DNA of 64,000 bases from Paenibacillus_T sp033239625 (GCF_033239625.1 NZ_BTCK01000022.1:37937-101936), one strand, 5' to 3'. Shown: positions 8,458 through 17,359, counted from the stretch's first letter. Notes: generated by a model from the sequence alone, not told the origin. Numbers and translations: made by a program.

Positions 8458-8931
8458 ATGATGATAGGCTCCGTCGATCGATGGGAAGCGAACAGGCAAT
8501 CGATGCATCCGGTCATCCGCCGGGCGATTGATTATTTGGCTCAGTTGGATGAGGGCATACTGGAAGAAGAAGGAGTCCACCTCATATGGGGAGAGGACAT
8601 GTACGCCAGGTTGATGGCCGTGAAGACCAAGCGGAAAGAAGAACAGCCGGCAGAGAAGCATGAGCAATACTTCGATATTCATTATGTAATCCAGGGCGAG
8701 GAGCTGATCGGCTGGAAGCGGGATGACGGCATGTGCAGTCCTGTTCAGCCATACGACGCGGAAGGCGATTACGCACTATACGGCGAGCTTCCCGGCGAGA
8801 TGATGATCAAGCTTACGCCAGGCATGTTTATGGTGCTGCAGCCCGAGGACATTCATCGGCCATGCCTGACAGAATCATCAGCTTCGGACCTGAAGAAAAT
8901 CGTCATCAAGGTGAAAGCATCGCTGTTCTAA
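8458..8931 (+). CDS. YhcH/YjgK/YiaL family protein
   Basis: The 157-residue protein is of the DUF386/YhcH family, a cupin-like fold. EKHEQYFDIHYVIQGEELIGW is the family signature, with metal-binding His and Glu positions, and PEDIHRP carries the second histidine. Length is usual. In E. coli yhcH is part of the nanATEK-yhcH sialic acid operon and the family is thought to handle the open-chain or anomeric form of Neu5Ac or ManNAc; the exact reaction is not settled. Here it opens an operon that also holds nanK-, nanA- and nanE-like genes, which supports the sialic acid assignment. The ribosome binding site GAGGAGGG is at 8440-8447. Confidence 0.88.
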   Translation: MMIGSVDRWEANRQSMHPVIRRAIDYLAQLDEGILEEEGVHLIWGEDMYARLMAVKTKRKEEQPAEKHEQYFDIHYVIQGEELIGWKRDDGMCSPVQPYDAEGDYALYGELPGEMMIKLTPGMFMVLQPEDIHRPCLTESSASDLKKIVIKVKASLF

Positions 8932-8977
8932 GGCTCCATCGATCAAACAGACGAATATATCAAGGGGGAAACGATCC

Positions 8978-10381
8978 ATGTTCAACAATCGCAAGCGGAT
9001 GTCAACGATTGCCTCGTTCCTGCTCGTCATCGCATTATTGGCCGGCTGCTCCGGCAAGTCGGCTAACACAGATACAAGCCAGAGCGAAGGCGGTAGGGAA
9101 AGCGGCAAGAAGAAGGTCGAAATCGCATTGTGGCTCACGCCGCAATGGAAGGGCGTATTCGACGCGACGGAACCGGACGCCGACTATGACAGCTTCTTCA
9201 AATATGCGGCGGACAAGTTCGCCAAGCAATATGACAAGTACGATGTGAAGGTGAATGTGCAAGTCGTCGCCGGCGATCAGCGGGATGAGCTGCTTAACGT
9301 TAATCTGAACGGCGGAACGCCGCCCGATATTTTCTTTGAAAGCGTTTTTGCAATGGGCGATTATGCGCACCGCGGCGCTCTCGTACCGCTGAACGACATC
9401 GTCGACGACGCGGCGAAGCAGGACATCGACCAAGGTTATTGGGACAATGTCACGTACGGCAAGGACAAGGAAATCTACTTCTATCCGTTCTCCCATAATC
9501 CAGGTACGTTCGCGTACAACGCCGATATGTTCCGCGCGGCGGGCCTCGAGCAAGCGATCGGCGGGGAGAACGAAATTAAGACGTGGACGCTCGATGAGTA
9601 CAACAGCATTCTGAAGACATTGAAGGAGAAGCTGCCGAAGAATGCTTATCCGATGGGCCTCTACGCGCTGAACAATCAAGGCGATACATGGAATCTTGCT
9701 TACCTGCGTTCGTTCGGCAGCATGTTCTTCGACAACAACGGCAGCATTGCGCTGGATGACGATAAGGGCGTGAAGGCGGCTGCGTGGATGAAGAGCATCT
9801 ACGATGCCGGGTATACGAATCCAGGCGCGGAATCCGTATCGTCGAACGATGCGAACGCGATGTTCCAGAATCAACAGCTGGCGATCAGCTTCACGAACTC
9901 GATTCTGTTCAATAACGCAAAGGCTGACATGAACGCAGGCAAATCGCAGAAGTTTGATATTCGACTGGCCAACATTCCGTCCGAATCAGGCAAACCGCTG
10001 GCATTCACGTATGTCGTTGGCGCTAGCGTGTTCAAGACAGGCGATGCGGTGAAGACGGAAGTCGCGAAGGATTTCGTCCGATTCTTCTCCACCGATCCAG
10101 AGCTCGTGAAAGCATCGAAGAACAGCGTTCCAGTACGCAGTTCAGTCGTCAAAGAGTTGAAGGATCAATACCCGCTGTTCGCCGCTTACGATGCGAATGC
10201 GCCGAATATGTTCAGCTTCACGGGCAATGTGCCGGGCTACAGCGAGCTGCGTCAAGTGTTGTATCCGGAGCTGCAGGCTATGTATGTCGGGGAGAAAACG
10301 CCGGAGCAAGCGGTCAAGGATTATCAGTCCAAAGGCAATGCCGTCATTCAGAAGGCGCGCGAAAACTCGGTCATCAAGTAG
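8978..10381 (+). CDS. Extracellular sugar-binding lipoprotein of an ABC importer
   Basis: This 467-residue lipoprotein has signal peptide LLVIALLAGC with lipid-modified Cys24, followed by a flexible Ser/Gly/Asp linker. The mature part is a family 1 (SBP_bac_1) periplasmic-type binding protein: VEIALWLTPQW, NGGTPPDIFFES and a C-terminal GYSELRQVLYPELQAMY. Placement before two MalF/MalG-type permeases and sialic acid catabolic genes suggests Neu5Ac or a related sugar as ligand, analogous to streptococcal SatA-type systems. Ligand is inference. The ribosome binding site AAGGGGG precedes the start. GC-rich hairpins after the gene probably keep its mRNA level above that of the permeases. Confidence 0.9.
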   Translation: MFNNRKRMSTIASFLLVIALLAGCSGKSANTDTSQSEGGRESGKKKVEIALWLTPQWKGVFDATEPDADYDSFFKYAADKFAKQYDKYDVKVNVQVVAGDQRDELLNVNLNGGTPPDIFFESVFAMGDYAHRGALVPLNDIVDDAAKQDIDQGYWDNVTYGKDKEIYFYPFSHNPGTFAYNADMFRAAGLEQAIGGENEIKTWTLDEYNSILKTLKEKLPKNAYPMGLYALNNQGDTWNLAYLRSFGSMFFDNNGSIALDDDKGVKAAAWMKSIYDAGYTNPGAESVSSNDANAMFQNQQLAISFTNSILFNNAKADMNAGKSQKFDIRLANIPSESGKPLAFTYVVGASVFKTGDAVKTEVAKDFVRFFSTDPELVKASKNSVPVRSSVVKELKDQYPLFAAYDANAPNMFSFTGNVPGYSELRQVLYPELQAMYVGEKTPEQAVKDYQSKGNAVIQKARENSVIK

Positions 10382-10401
10382 TGAGGTCAGGCTAAGCAAG
10401 C

Positions 10402-10463
10402 CGCCGGAAATCCGTCCGGCGCAATCCATGCTCGGCTTCCGCCGTCCGCCTGGGCGGCGGGGA
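10402..10463 (+). other. Intercistronic hairpins between binding protein and permease
   Basis: CGCCGGA (10402-10408) and TCCGGCG (10415-10421) form a seven-bp stem, and a second GC-rich stem (CCGCC / GGCGG) lies around 10440-10460. No T-run follows, so partial attenuation or 3'-end protection of the binding-protein mRNA is more likely than full termination. Confidence 0.55.
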
Positions 10464-10490
10464 GCTGAATAAGAAAGGGAACGGATAACC

Positions 10491-11366
10491 ATGAAATTGC
10501 GCAATCAGGTTTGGAAGGAAAACGTTACGGGCTATCTGTTCATCATGCCGCAGCTGCTGCTGTTTCTTCTTTTTATCGTGTATCCGATTCTGGAAGGCAT
10601 CCGTTTAAGTTTATATAAGGTTCAATACAAGCAGGAAACGTTCGTCGGCTTCGCCAACTACATCACGTTGTTTCATGATCCCGTGTTTTTCAAATCGATC
10701 GTCAACACCGTCGTTTTCGTCGTCTTCATCGTCATTCTGACAGTTGGGTTCGCCCTATTCGTATCATCCGCCGTGTTCGATAAGAACGCGAAGTACGTCT
10801 CTTTCATTCGGGGCAGCTATTATATTCCGGTCATGGTATCCATGGTCGTCATGAGCATGGTGTGGGGCTTCTTGTTGAACCCAGCCAACGGACTTATTTC
10901 GTACGGAGCGCGGGAAATGAACTTCAGCACGTTCAATCTACTCGGCAACAAAAATACGGTATTGCCGGTCGTCATCTTCGTCACCTTCGCAACGAACGTC
11001 GGCCAGGCAATCATCCTATATATCGCGTCCATGATCGGCGTTCCGAAGGACTTGTTCGAAGCGGCCGAAGTAGACGGCGCCAGCCGTCTGCGCGTCATCT
11101 TCCAGATTCTTATTCCGCTCGTGAAGCCGACGACGATCTACATCACGATCATCAACATCATCGCCGTGCTGAAAATCTTCGTCGTCATCCAGATGCTGAC
11201 CGGCGGGGGACCGAACAACGCGACCGTCACGATGATGTATTACCTCTACAACAATGCGTTCAAGTATAACCAGCTTGGCGTCGCATCCGCCGTAGGGGTC
11301 ATCATGTTCATCATCACGCTGTTGTTATCGGTGCCTCAGCTCAGAGCGATGTTCAAAGAGAAGTAA
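10491..11366 (+). CDS. Sugar ABC transporter permease (MalF type)
   Basis: The 291-residue inner membrane protein has six hydrophobic segments, starting with GYLFIMPQLLLFLLFIVYPI, and the EAA loop FEAAEVDGASRLRVIFQI at about 185-200 that contacts the ATPase. It belongs to the BPD_transp_1 family, CUT1 group. It pairs with the permease 11 bases downstream. No ATPase gene is present in the operon; a shared MsmX/MsmK-like ATPase encoded elsewhere is usual for CUT1 importers in Bacillota. Confidence 0.92.
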   Translation: MKLRNQVWKENVTGYLFIMPQLLLFLLFIVYPILEGIRLSLYKVQYKQETFVGFANYITLFHDPVFFKSIVNTVVFVVFIVILTVGFALFVSSAVFDKNAKYVSFIRGSYYIPVMVSMVVMSMVWGFLLNPANGLISYGAREMNFSTFNLLGNKNTVLPVVIFVTFATNVGQAIILYIASMIGVPKDLFEAAEVDGASRLRVIFQILIPLVKPTTIYITIINIIAVLKIFVVIQMLTGGGPNNATVTMMYYLYNNAFKYNQLGVASAVGVIMFIITLLLSVPQLRAMFKEK

Positions 11367-11377
11367 GGAGGATCACG

Positions 11378-12223
11378 ATGCAGCAACAATCGAATTCATC
11401 GACCAGAAGAGAACTGTACGACGTCGTCTCCAATATCGTCATCTGTTTGTTCGCAATCATCAATCTATTCCCGCTGTATTGGCTGTTCGCAAGCTCGTTC
11501 AAGAATGGCTCCGACGTGATTAAGATGCCGCCGGATTGGTGGCCGAAGACATTCACGCTGGACAATTATACTGAAGTGTTCCGCAACCAGCCGGCGCTGC
11601 GCTGGACGTTCAACAGCTTATATGTGGCGGGTCTGACGACGGTTCTTGTCGTTATCGCCAGCGCGATGGCTGCGTATGCGTTCTCCAAGCTTCGTTTCAA
11701 AGGGAGAAACGTGATCTTCGTTATCTTCGTCTCCAGCATGATGGTGCCGAAGGAGGTCATGATCGTACCGTTGTTCCAGCTCACGCAGCAGCTTGGGCTC
11801 GTGAACAGCCTGTACGGCATGATCTGGCCGAACGTTGCGATCGCTTTCGGCGTGTTTCTGCTCAAAGGCTTCTTCGACAGCGCGCCGGATGCGCTTCGCG
11901 AAGCGGCAAGAATCGACGGGGCAGGCGAGGTGCGGACGTTCGTGCAGGTGATTCTGCCGATCGTAAAGCCGGGCATCGGCGCTTTGTTCATCTTGAACTT
12001 CGTTCAAGTATGGAACGATTATCTGTGGCAGCTCGTCGTCGGGCAGGAGAAGAACAGCAAGACGCTCATGGTCGGCATCGCGACGCTTATGCAGGATTTG
12101 AATCCGAACTTTGCTTACAAAATGGCTGGCGCCACCATCGCTGCTGTTCCGATGCTGCTCATCTTCATTCTGTTCCAGCAATATTTCACCCGCGGCATCT
12201 CGATCGGCGCCGTGAAGGAATAA
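11378..12223 (+). CDS. Sugar ABC transporter permease (MalG type)
   Basis: The 281-residue permease has N-terminal YWLFASSFKNGSDVIKMPP, typical of CUT1 MalG-like subunits, and the EAA loop LREAARIDGAGEVRTFVQ at about 168-185. Six membrane segments are visible. The ribosome binding site AAGGAGGATC overlaps the end of the previous gene. It acts with the MalF-type permease and the lipoprotein as the import channel. Confidence 0.92.
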   Translation: MQQQSNSSTRRELYDVVSNIVICLFAIINLFPLYWLFASSFKNGSDVIKMPPDWWPKTFTLDNYTEVFRNQPALRWTFNSLYVAGLTTVLVVIASAMAAYAFSKLRFKGRNVIFVIFVSSMMVPKEVMIVPLFQLTQQLGLVNSLYGMIWPNVAIAFGVFLLKGFFDSAPDALREAARIDGAGEVRTFVQVILPIVKPGIGALFILNFVQVWNDYLWQLVVGQEKNSKTLMVGIATLMQDLNPNFAYKMAGATIAAVPMLLIFILFQQYFTRGISIGAVKE

Positions 12224-12242
12224 GGAAAGGATGGAATTCACG

Positions 12243-13163
12243 ATGAAACGGATCATTGCGATCGACATCGGCGGCACCGCGATCAAATTCGCCGTTCTGG
12301 ACGACGAGGCGGCCATCGTATTCCATCACTCGGTTGCAACGCCCAAAGGGCAGGCCGATATCCGCATCCCCGAGGCGGTATACGGCATTATTGATCGGAT
12401 GCTGTTTCTGTTCGAGGGCATTCGAGGCGTTGGGATCAGCACGGCAGGCGTCGTCGATCCAGCAACCGGCGAAATCTTGTATGCAGGGGAGACAATGCCC
12501 AGCTATACGGGCACGAATCTGAAGCAGCTTGTGGAGCGGCGGTACGGTATGCCGGCGTTCGTGGAGAATGACGTAAACGCGGCCGCGCTTGGCGAGCGCT
12601 GGAAAGGTGCCGCGCAGGGCTTCGACCATTTCTTCTGCGTCGCGCTTGGCACTGGCATCGGCGGCGCGTTGTTCAGCGGCGGTCGTCTCGTGACCGGTCA
12701 CAGCAAACGGGCGGGCGAGATCGGTCATGCCTTGTACGACAAAGCGACCGGTACAACGTACGAGCAGCGCGCTTCCGTGTCGGCGCTGATGAAGCAGGCG
12801 GCCCGCGAGCTGCCGAGCTTTGAAGGCGATGGCCGCAAGCTGTTCGAGCTGGCGCAGGCAGGAGACGAGGCCTGTCTTGGATTAATCGACCGTTGGACGG
12901 AGCAAATCGCCAGAGGGCTGGCGGAAATCGTATTGACGGTCGATCCATCGGTCATCGTCATCGGCGGTGCGGTCTCGGAGCAGAAGGACTTTCTGCTTGA
13001 ACGCATCAAGACGCATATGAACGAATATTTGCCGGACGGATTCAGCAAGACCGAGCTGAGAGCGGCCGCGTTGGGTAACCGGGCGGCGCTGCTGGGCGCG
13101 GCGTATCCTTACTATATTGAACAATTGGAGCGTGACCATCATGACAACCGAACTTGCAGCTAA
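12243..13163 (+). CDS. ROK family kinase, probable N-acetylmannosamine kinase
   Basis: The protein of 306 residues has the sugar-kinase/ROK fold: N-terminal DIGGTAIKF phosphate loop, FVENDVNAAALGE with the catalytic region, and GTGIGGALF. The usual ROK zinc cluster CxCGxxGC is not visible, as in some NanK-like and Bacillota ROK kinases. I chose ATG 12243, 12 bases after AGGAAAGG; the in-frame ATG at 12231 touches that Shine-Dalgarno sequence. Located between importer and Neu5Ac lyase genes, it most likely phosphorylates ManNAc to ManNAc-6-P for the epimerase. The substrate is inferred from context. Confidence 0.82.
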   Translation: MKRIIAIDIGGTAIKFAVLDDEAAIVFHHSVATPKGQADIRIPEAVYGIIDRMLFLFEGIRGVGISTAGVVDPATGEILYAGETMPSYTGTNLKQLVERRYGMPAFVENDVNAAALGERWKGAAQGFDHFFCVALGTGIGGALFSGGRLVTGHSKRAGEIGHALYDKATGTTYEQRASVSALMKQAARELPSFEGDGRKLFELAQAGDEACLGLIDRWTEQIARGLAEIVLTVDPSVIVIGGAVSEQKDFLLERIKTHMNEYLPDGFSKTELRAAALGNRAALLGAAYPYYIEQLERDHHDNRTCS

Positions 13164-14091
13164 ATTCCAAGGCATTTATATCGCATTGTATTCCGCTTAT
13201 GACGACAACGGCGAGGTGAGCAGAGAACGCGCGAAGAAGCTGGCGCGTCATTACGCATCGACTGGTGTCACGGGGCTGTATGTAGGCGGCAGCTCGGGCG
13301 AAGGGATTTTGCAGAACGTGGAAGAACGTAAGGCGATGCTCGAAGCAGTGCTGGAGGAGGTGAAGGGGGAGCTGAAGATCATCGTGCACGTCGGCGCCAA
13401 TTCGACCCGCGACAGCGTCGAGTTGTCTCGGCATGCTGAGCAGTGCGGGGCGGATGCAATCTCGGCTGTTCCTTCCATTTACTATCGGTTGTCCGAGGCA
13501 GCCGTCGAGCATCATTGGCAGTCGATGATCGACAGTTCGTCGCTGCCGTTCATTATTTATAACATTCCGCAGACGACAGGCTTTAACTTAACGGTGCCGC
13601 TTCTTCGTAAGCTCGCAGCGCAGGACAAAGTTATCGGAGTGAAGATGTCTGGCGAAAGCACATTCGACCTGCAGCAATACAAGATGGCGGGCGGCGAAGA
13701 CTTCCTTGTATTCAACGGACCGGACGAGCAGTTTCTTGCAGGTAGAATCATGGGGGCAGACGGCGGCATCGGCGGTACGTATGGCGTCATGCCGGAGCTG
13801 TTCTGCGCGCTAGACCGCCTATTCAAGCTCGGCAGCATCAGAGAGGCGCAGTCGCTGCAGAATACAATCAACGATTTGATCAGAAGATTGCTCCGTTATC
13901 CGTCCTTGTACGGCGCATGCAAGTACATTCTGCAGCTTCGCGGCATCGAGACAGGCGAGCCGCGCCTGCCGCTGCTGCCGGTTCGGTCGGAAGACCATGT
14001 CTCTCTGATGGAGTTGAATCAAGATATTATCGCGGCAACCGCTAAGCATTCGCATGTTACGGCGTTGGAAGGGGCGCAGCATCATGCTTGA
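13141..14091 (+). CDS. nanA: N-acetylneuraminate lyase (DHDPS/NAL family)
   Basis: The 316-residue TIM-barrel aldolase cleaves Neu5Ac to ManNAc and pyruvate. Motifs are VGGSSGEG (carboxylate-binding GxSGE), the catalytic Tyr in FIIYNIPQTTG, and the Schiff-base Lys at about 168 in IGVKMSGES. GGSSGEG.L plus NIP.TTG is characteristic of Neu5Ac lyase rather than dihydrodipicolinate synthase. The start ATG 13141 follows GGAG by ten bases; an upstream in-frame ATG at 13117 lies inside the kinase gene and lacks a ribosome binding site. The gene overlaps the kinase end by 23 bases. Confidence 0.88.
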   Translation: MTTELAAKFQGIYIALYSAYDDNGEVSRERAKKLARHYASTGVTGLYVGGSSGEGILQNVEERKAMLEAVLEEVKGELKIIVHVGANSTRDSVELSRHAEQCGADAISAVPSIYYRLSEAAVEHHWQSMIDSSSLPFIIYNIPQTTGFNLTVPLLRKLAAQDKVIGVKMSGESTFDLQQYKMAGGEDFLVFNGPDEQFLAGRIMGADGGIGGTYGVMPELFCALDRLFKLGSIREAQSLQNTINDLIRRLLRYPSLYGACKYILQLRGIETGEPRLPLLPVRSEDHVSLMELNQDIIAATAKHSHVTALEGAQHHA

Positions 14092-14761
14092 TCAAATAGC
14101 GGGCGGGCTCGTTGTGTCCTGTCAGGCGCTGCCGCATGAGCCGCTTCATAGCCCTTACATTATGAGCAAGTTGGCGCTGGCGGCAATGAAGGGCGGAGCG
14201 GTCGGTATCCGTGCGAATACGAAAGAAGACATTCTCGCTATTAAAGACGAGGTCAGCCTGCCGGTCATCGGCATCGTCAAACGCGATTATGAGGACAGCG
14301 GCGTGTTCATTACGGCGACGAAGCGAGAGATCGATGAACTGCTCGAAAGCGGCTGCGAGATGATTGCGATGGATGCGACGAGCCGTACGCGTCCAGGCGG
14401 TGAGACAACGGCCGAACTGGTAACTTATTGCCGGGAGCTTGGCGTCGGTGTTCAGCTGATGGCCGATATCTCGACGGTAGCGGAAGCGGTCGCAGCGGAA
14501 GCGTTTGGCTTCGATTGCGTCTCGACGACGCTGCATGGCTATACGCCATATACATCGGAGTCGAAGCTGTATGACGATGATTTCGCTTTCCTGAAGGCGG
14601 TGCTGCGGGAAGTGCGCATCCCCGTCATCGCGGAGGGCAACGTGCTGACGCCGGAGATGTTCAAGCGCTGTCTTGAACTCGGCGCCGCATCTGTCGTCGT
14701 CGGCGGAGCGATCACACGCCCGATGGAAATCACTCAGCGGTTTGTTAAGGCGATCGGGTAG
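14084..14761 (+). CDS. nanE: N-acetylmannosamine-6-phosphate 2-epimerase
   Basis: The 225-residue (beta/alpha)8 protein of the NanE family converts ManNAc-6-P to GlcNAc-6-P, feeding amino sugar catabolism. Signature parts are GGLVVSCQALPHEPLHSP at the N terminus, IGIVKRDYEDSGVFITAT carrying the catalytic Lys, MIAMDATSRTRPGG, and IAEGNVLTPE near the end. ATG 14084 follows GGAAGGGG and overlaps the lyase stop by eight bases. NagA and NagB, needed to finish the pathway, are not in this window. Confidence 0.95.
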   Translation: MLDQIAGGLVVSCQALPHEPLHSPYIMSKLALAAMKGGAVGIRANTKEDILAIKDEVSLPVIGIVKRDYEDSGVFITATKREIDELLESGCEMIAMDATSRTRPGGETTAELVTYCRELGVGVQLMADISTVAEAVAAEAFGFDCVSTTLHGYTPYTSESKLYDDDFAFLKAVLREVRIPVIAEGNVLTPEMFKRCLELGAASVVVGGAITRPMEITQRFVKAIG

Positions 14762-14782
14762 AGCGGTTGCGGTGAAATCAAC

Positions 14783-14823
14783 GAAAGCGGCACGCCATCG
14801 GAGGCGTACCGCTTTCTCGCTTT
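14783..14823 (+). terminator. Hairpin after the sialic acid operon, possibly bidirectional
   Basis: GAAAGCGG (14783-14790) pairs with CCGCTTTC (14809-14816), with an inner ACGCC/GGCGT stem. The T-run is poor (TCGCTTT). It lies between convergent nanE and tetR-like genes. Confidence 0.6.
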
Positions 14824-14855
14824 GACGGCAATATGTAGATTGGAAAGTTCGCAAC

Positions 14856-15449
14856 TTAGGAGTTGCGAATGAAGGTCACGGAATCGATCCGCGTATCCAC
14901 GAGCAGCATGAGCTGCTCCGCCATATAGTGGGCCGAATATTTGAAGCCTGTCTCCGCCCAATAGAGGAAGACGCCGACGGTTGCGGACATCCGGTAGCTC
15001 AGCATGATCTCGTAGTCGATCGGCGGGCCGGCATCCTCCATCTCGATATGCATGTCGCGGCGCATCGACTCCCGCATCACATTGTACACTTCGTGGCCAA
15101 GCGTCTTGTCGACGGACAGCAGCGCCTGAAACACCTGTTGATGCAGCTCGATATGCTCGAACAGCATCAAACCCGAAGGAAACGTATCTTTGGCGGCGAT
15201 CCGGTCAAGTCCCTCGTAGGGGCGCAGAAGTGCATTGGCAAAGCCCTGCAGAAATTCGTCATGAATGTCGCGAAGCAGCTCTTCTTTGCCCAAATAGTGA
15301 TTATAGAAAGTTCCGCGGTTGTAATCAGCGCGCTGCGCGATATCCGCAATGGTAACTTCATCGTAGCCCTTCTCCAGCACGAGCGTCACGAAGGCGTTCT
15401 TAATCGCTTCGCGCGTCCGCCGCGTTCGTCTGTCCAGTTGCTCATCCAT
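14856..15449 (-). CDS. TetR/AcrR family transcriptional regulator
   Basis: The 197-residue protein has an N-terminal TetR helix-turn-helix: RRTREAIKNAFVTLVLEKGYDEVTIADIAQRADYNRGTFYNHY at about 8-50, with the usual YNHYxxKEEL continuation. The C-terminal ligand domain resembles the TetR_C_33/DhaS-like group with a helix-rich core. It is divergent from the short-chain dehydrogenase gene and likely represses it or itself. The gap between them holds several TGTTCA/TGAACA half-sites. Confidence 0.88.
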   Translation of the reverse strand: MDEQLDRRTRRTREAIKNAFVTLVLEKGYDEVTIADIAQRADYNRGTFYNHYLGKEELLRDIHDEFLQGFANALLRPYEGLDRIAAKDTFPSGLMLFEHIELHQQVFQALLSVDKTLGHEVYNVMRESMRRDMHIEMEDAGPPIDYEIMLSYRMSATVGVFLYWAETGFKYSAHYMAEQLMLLVDTRIDSVTFIRNS

Positions 15450-15468
15450 GAATGGGATCCGCCTCCGT

Positions 15469-15589
15469 TGTTCAAGCTATATCCATTGTGAACACTGCCG
15501 TCCGAAATGTCCAATATCGAGTCGAAATTGAACACCGAGCCATCAAATGTCGACTACATGACATGACGGCATGGACTGATTATTGTTCA
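15469..15589. promoter_or_regulatory. TGTTCA/TGAACA half-sites between tetR-like and SDR genes
   Basis: TGTTCA occurs at 15469-15474 and 15584-15589, and its complement TGAACA at 15489-15494 and 15529-15534. The first two form an inverted pair 14 bases apart. The density within 120 bases between divergent genes suggests operator sites, but six-mers can cluster by chance. Confidence 0.3.
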
Positions 15590-15685
15590 TTCTTCCGATG
15601 AGCGGTACCCTATAAGTGCAGCAAGGAAACGCAAGCTGCAGCAGAGTACCGATACTCATTCCACAACAAAGGAAGCGAATATATA

Positions 15686-16453
15686 ATGAGCAATAATCAA
15701 GCGAAAACAGCCGTTATTACAGGTGCAGCAGGCGGCATTGGCAAAGAGCTCGCCCGTCGTCTGGCGCAGCGCAAGCTGAACCTTGTGCTCGTTGATTTGA
15801 AAGAAGAAGCGGTTAAGGCAGTTGCCGAAGAGCTTGGGCTCGATAGCACGAACTCCCTTACCATCGGAGCAGATGTATCGAAGGAAGAGGATGTTCGGGG
15901 CTACGTCAACCAGGCGATCGAGAAATTCGGCACGATCGATTATTTTGCCAACAATGCAGGCATTGAAGGCCCGTCCGGCTTGATCGAAGATCAAAGCGTC
16001 GAAGCGCTCGACCTTGTCTATAATGTCAATGTGCGCGGCGTATTCCTTGGACTGAAATACGTTATTCCGGTTATGAAGCAGCAGCAATCCGGCGCCATTC
16101 TGAATACGTCATCCCTTGCAGGCCTGTTGGGCGGTCCCGGGGTGTCTCCTTATATTATGTCCAAACACGCCGTTATCGGCCTCACTCGTGTAGCGGCTAA
16201 TGAAGTTGCCTCGCAGGGCATCCGCGTGAATGCGGTGCTGCCAGGCACGATCAACACCGGCATGATGCGCCGGATCGAATCGAACTTCGGCGATGCCGAC
16301 CAGTACAAATCGGCGAACGAGGCAGCGACGCCGATGGGCCGCTACGGCGAACCGCAAGAGGTTGCCGCGGTTATGAACTTCCTGCTGTCCGATGAGGCTT
16401 CGTTCGTTACGGGCTCGTTGTACACGGTGGACGGCGGCATGATCGGCCAATAA
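15686..16453 (+). CDS. Short-chain dehydrogenase/reductase
   Basis: The 255-residue classical SDR has nucleotide-binding TGAAGGIGK at about 12-20, NNAG at about 88-91, catalytic Ser in LNTSSLAG and the YxxxK pair in YIMSKHA. The Asp in VDLKEE after the second strand suggests NAD preference. The C-terminal DGGMIG is typical. Substrate is unknown; the neighbouring TetR regulator may respond to it. It is a single-gene unit ended by a strong terminator. Confidence 0.9.
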   Translation: MSNNQAKTAVITGAAGGIGKELARRLAQRKLNLVLVDLKEEAVKAVAEELGLDSTNSLTIGADVSKEEDVRGYVNQAIEKFGTIDYFANNAGIEGPSGLIEDQSVEALDLVYNVNVRGVFLGLKYVIPVMKQQQSGAILNTSSLAGLLGGPGVSPYIMSKHAVIGLTRVAANEVASQGIRVNAVLPGTINTGMMRRIESNFGDADQYKSANEAATPMGRYGEPQEVAAVMNFLLSDEASFVTGSLYTVDGGMIGQ

Positions 16454-16481
16454 TAACGCGATTGCCAATGCAGTCGTATTC

Positions 16482-16520
16482 AAAACCCTCGTCTCTTCTC
16501 GAAGAGACGAGGGTTTTTTG
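16482..16520 (+). terminator. Terminator after SDR gene
   Basis: AAAACCCTCGTCTCTTC and GAAGAGACGAGGGTTTT form a near-perfect stem with a tiny loop, followed by TTTT. Confidence 0.95.
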
Positions 16521-16652
16521 GACGCAATCGTCAGCATATAGTTGGATTATATGGAAGGAACTTGCGAAGGAGATGGAGAAGCTACGAGATACAGTGTTGT
16601 AATCATATACATACATTCGGTTCGATCAAATCCGAGAAGCGGGGAATTGGCG

Positions 16653-17069
16653 ATGGAGATTATCGTAGTAGCAGCGGCTGTTATGCTGCTGATTGTTAGC
16701 GGGTTTCATCTGTTCTGGGCATTCGGAGGAAGATGGGGAGGCGGTGCCGCTGTGCCGGAGAAGATGGGCGGAGGGCTCGCATTCAAGCCGGGCCCCGTTG
16801 AAACCGCGGCGGTTGCGCTGCTTATTCTGGCTGCGTGCTACTTCTTGCTTGCAGAAGGGGAGCTGCTGTCTGCGCTGCACACGAATGCGCTGACCGAGTG
16901 GGGGAGCATACTATGCGCGGCGGTTTTCGGTATCCGGACGGTTGGCGATTTTCGTTATGTCGGTTTCTTCAAAAGGTGCAAACAATCTCGGTTCGCCAAG
17001 TATGACACCTGGTTCTATAGTCCGCTATGTCTGTTTCTAGCAGCGGCGTTTGTCGTGGCGCTTCAATAG
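16653..17069 (+). CDS. DUF3995 family membrane protein
   Basis: The 138-residue protein has four hydrophobic segments. The start VVAAAVMLLIVSGFHLFWAFGG, then PGPVETAAVALLILAACYFLLAEG, GIRTVGDFRYVGFFKR and YDTWFYSPLCLFLAAAF, match the DUF3995 family. No biochemical role is established for it. I prefer ATG 16653, eight bases after GGGG; the frame extends upstream to 16542 but that part is not protein-like. It appears to be transcribed alone and ends at a terminator. Confidence 0.8.
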   Translation: MEIIVVAAAVMLLIVSGFHLFWAFGGRWGGGAAVPEKMGGGLAFKPGPVETAAVALLILAACYFLLAEGELLSALHTNALTEWGSILCAAVFGIRTVGDFRYVGFFKRCKQSRFAKYDTWFYSPLCLFLAAAFVVALQ

Positions 17070-17089
17070 ACGGTATCAATAGAATGGGT

Positions 17090-17117
17090 CGCCCTCTTCA
17101 TGGAAGTGGGCGTTTTT
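17090..17117 (+). terminator. Terminator after DUF3995 gene
   Basis: CGCCC-T-CTTC pairs with GAAG-T-GGGCG around ATG, followed by TTTTTG. Confidence 0.85.
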
Positions 17118-17217
17118 GTTTTAATTTGCAAGTTTATATTTCGAAAATGGATTCCGATAGTAGAACTGTAATACTTTTGATGATAACAGGCGAATTGAAC
17201 CATAGCCGAATAGGGCT

Positions 17218-17231
17218 TGAAAGCGCTATGA
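17218..17231 (+). promoter_or_regulatory. cre-like site upstream of AraC/GH4 genes
   Basis: TGAAAGCGCTATGA matches the cre consensus except at position 13. It lies in the 340-base gap before the AraC regulator. The rest of this gap holds a wide inverted repeat (17360-17425) but no gene that I can support. Confidence 0.35.
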
Positions 17232-17359
17232 TGTTGTTTAAGATGCGATATCGGTCACAAGAGCGGGCCTCCCTATGAATGTTACAGGGGGAGGGTTATA
17301 CAAGAATGCAGCGGAACAGTGGAACGAGCGGATAGGTCACAAGGATAAGCGCTGGCGTG

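Noticed and set aside
17265..17335. Small peptide gene after GGGGGAGG
   Set aside because: The ATG that follows gives only nine codons before a stop and shows no peptide-like features.
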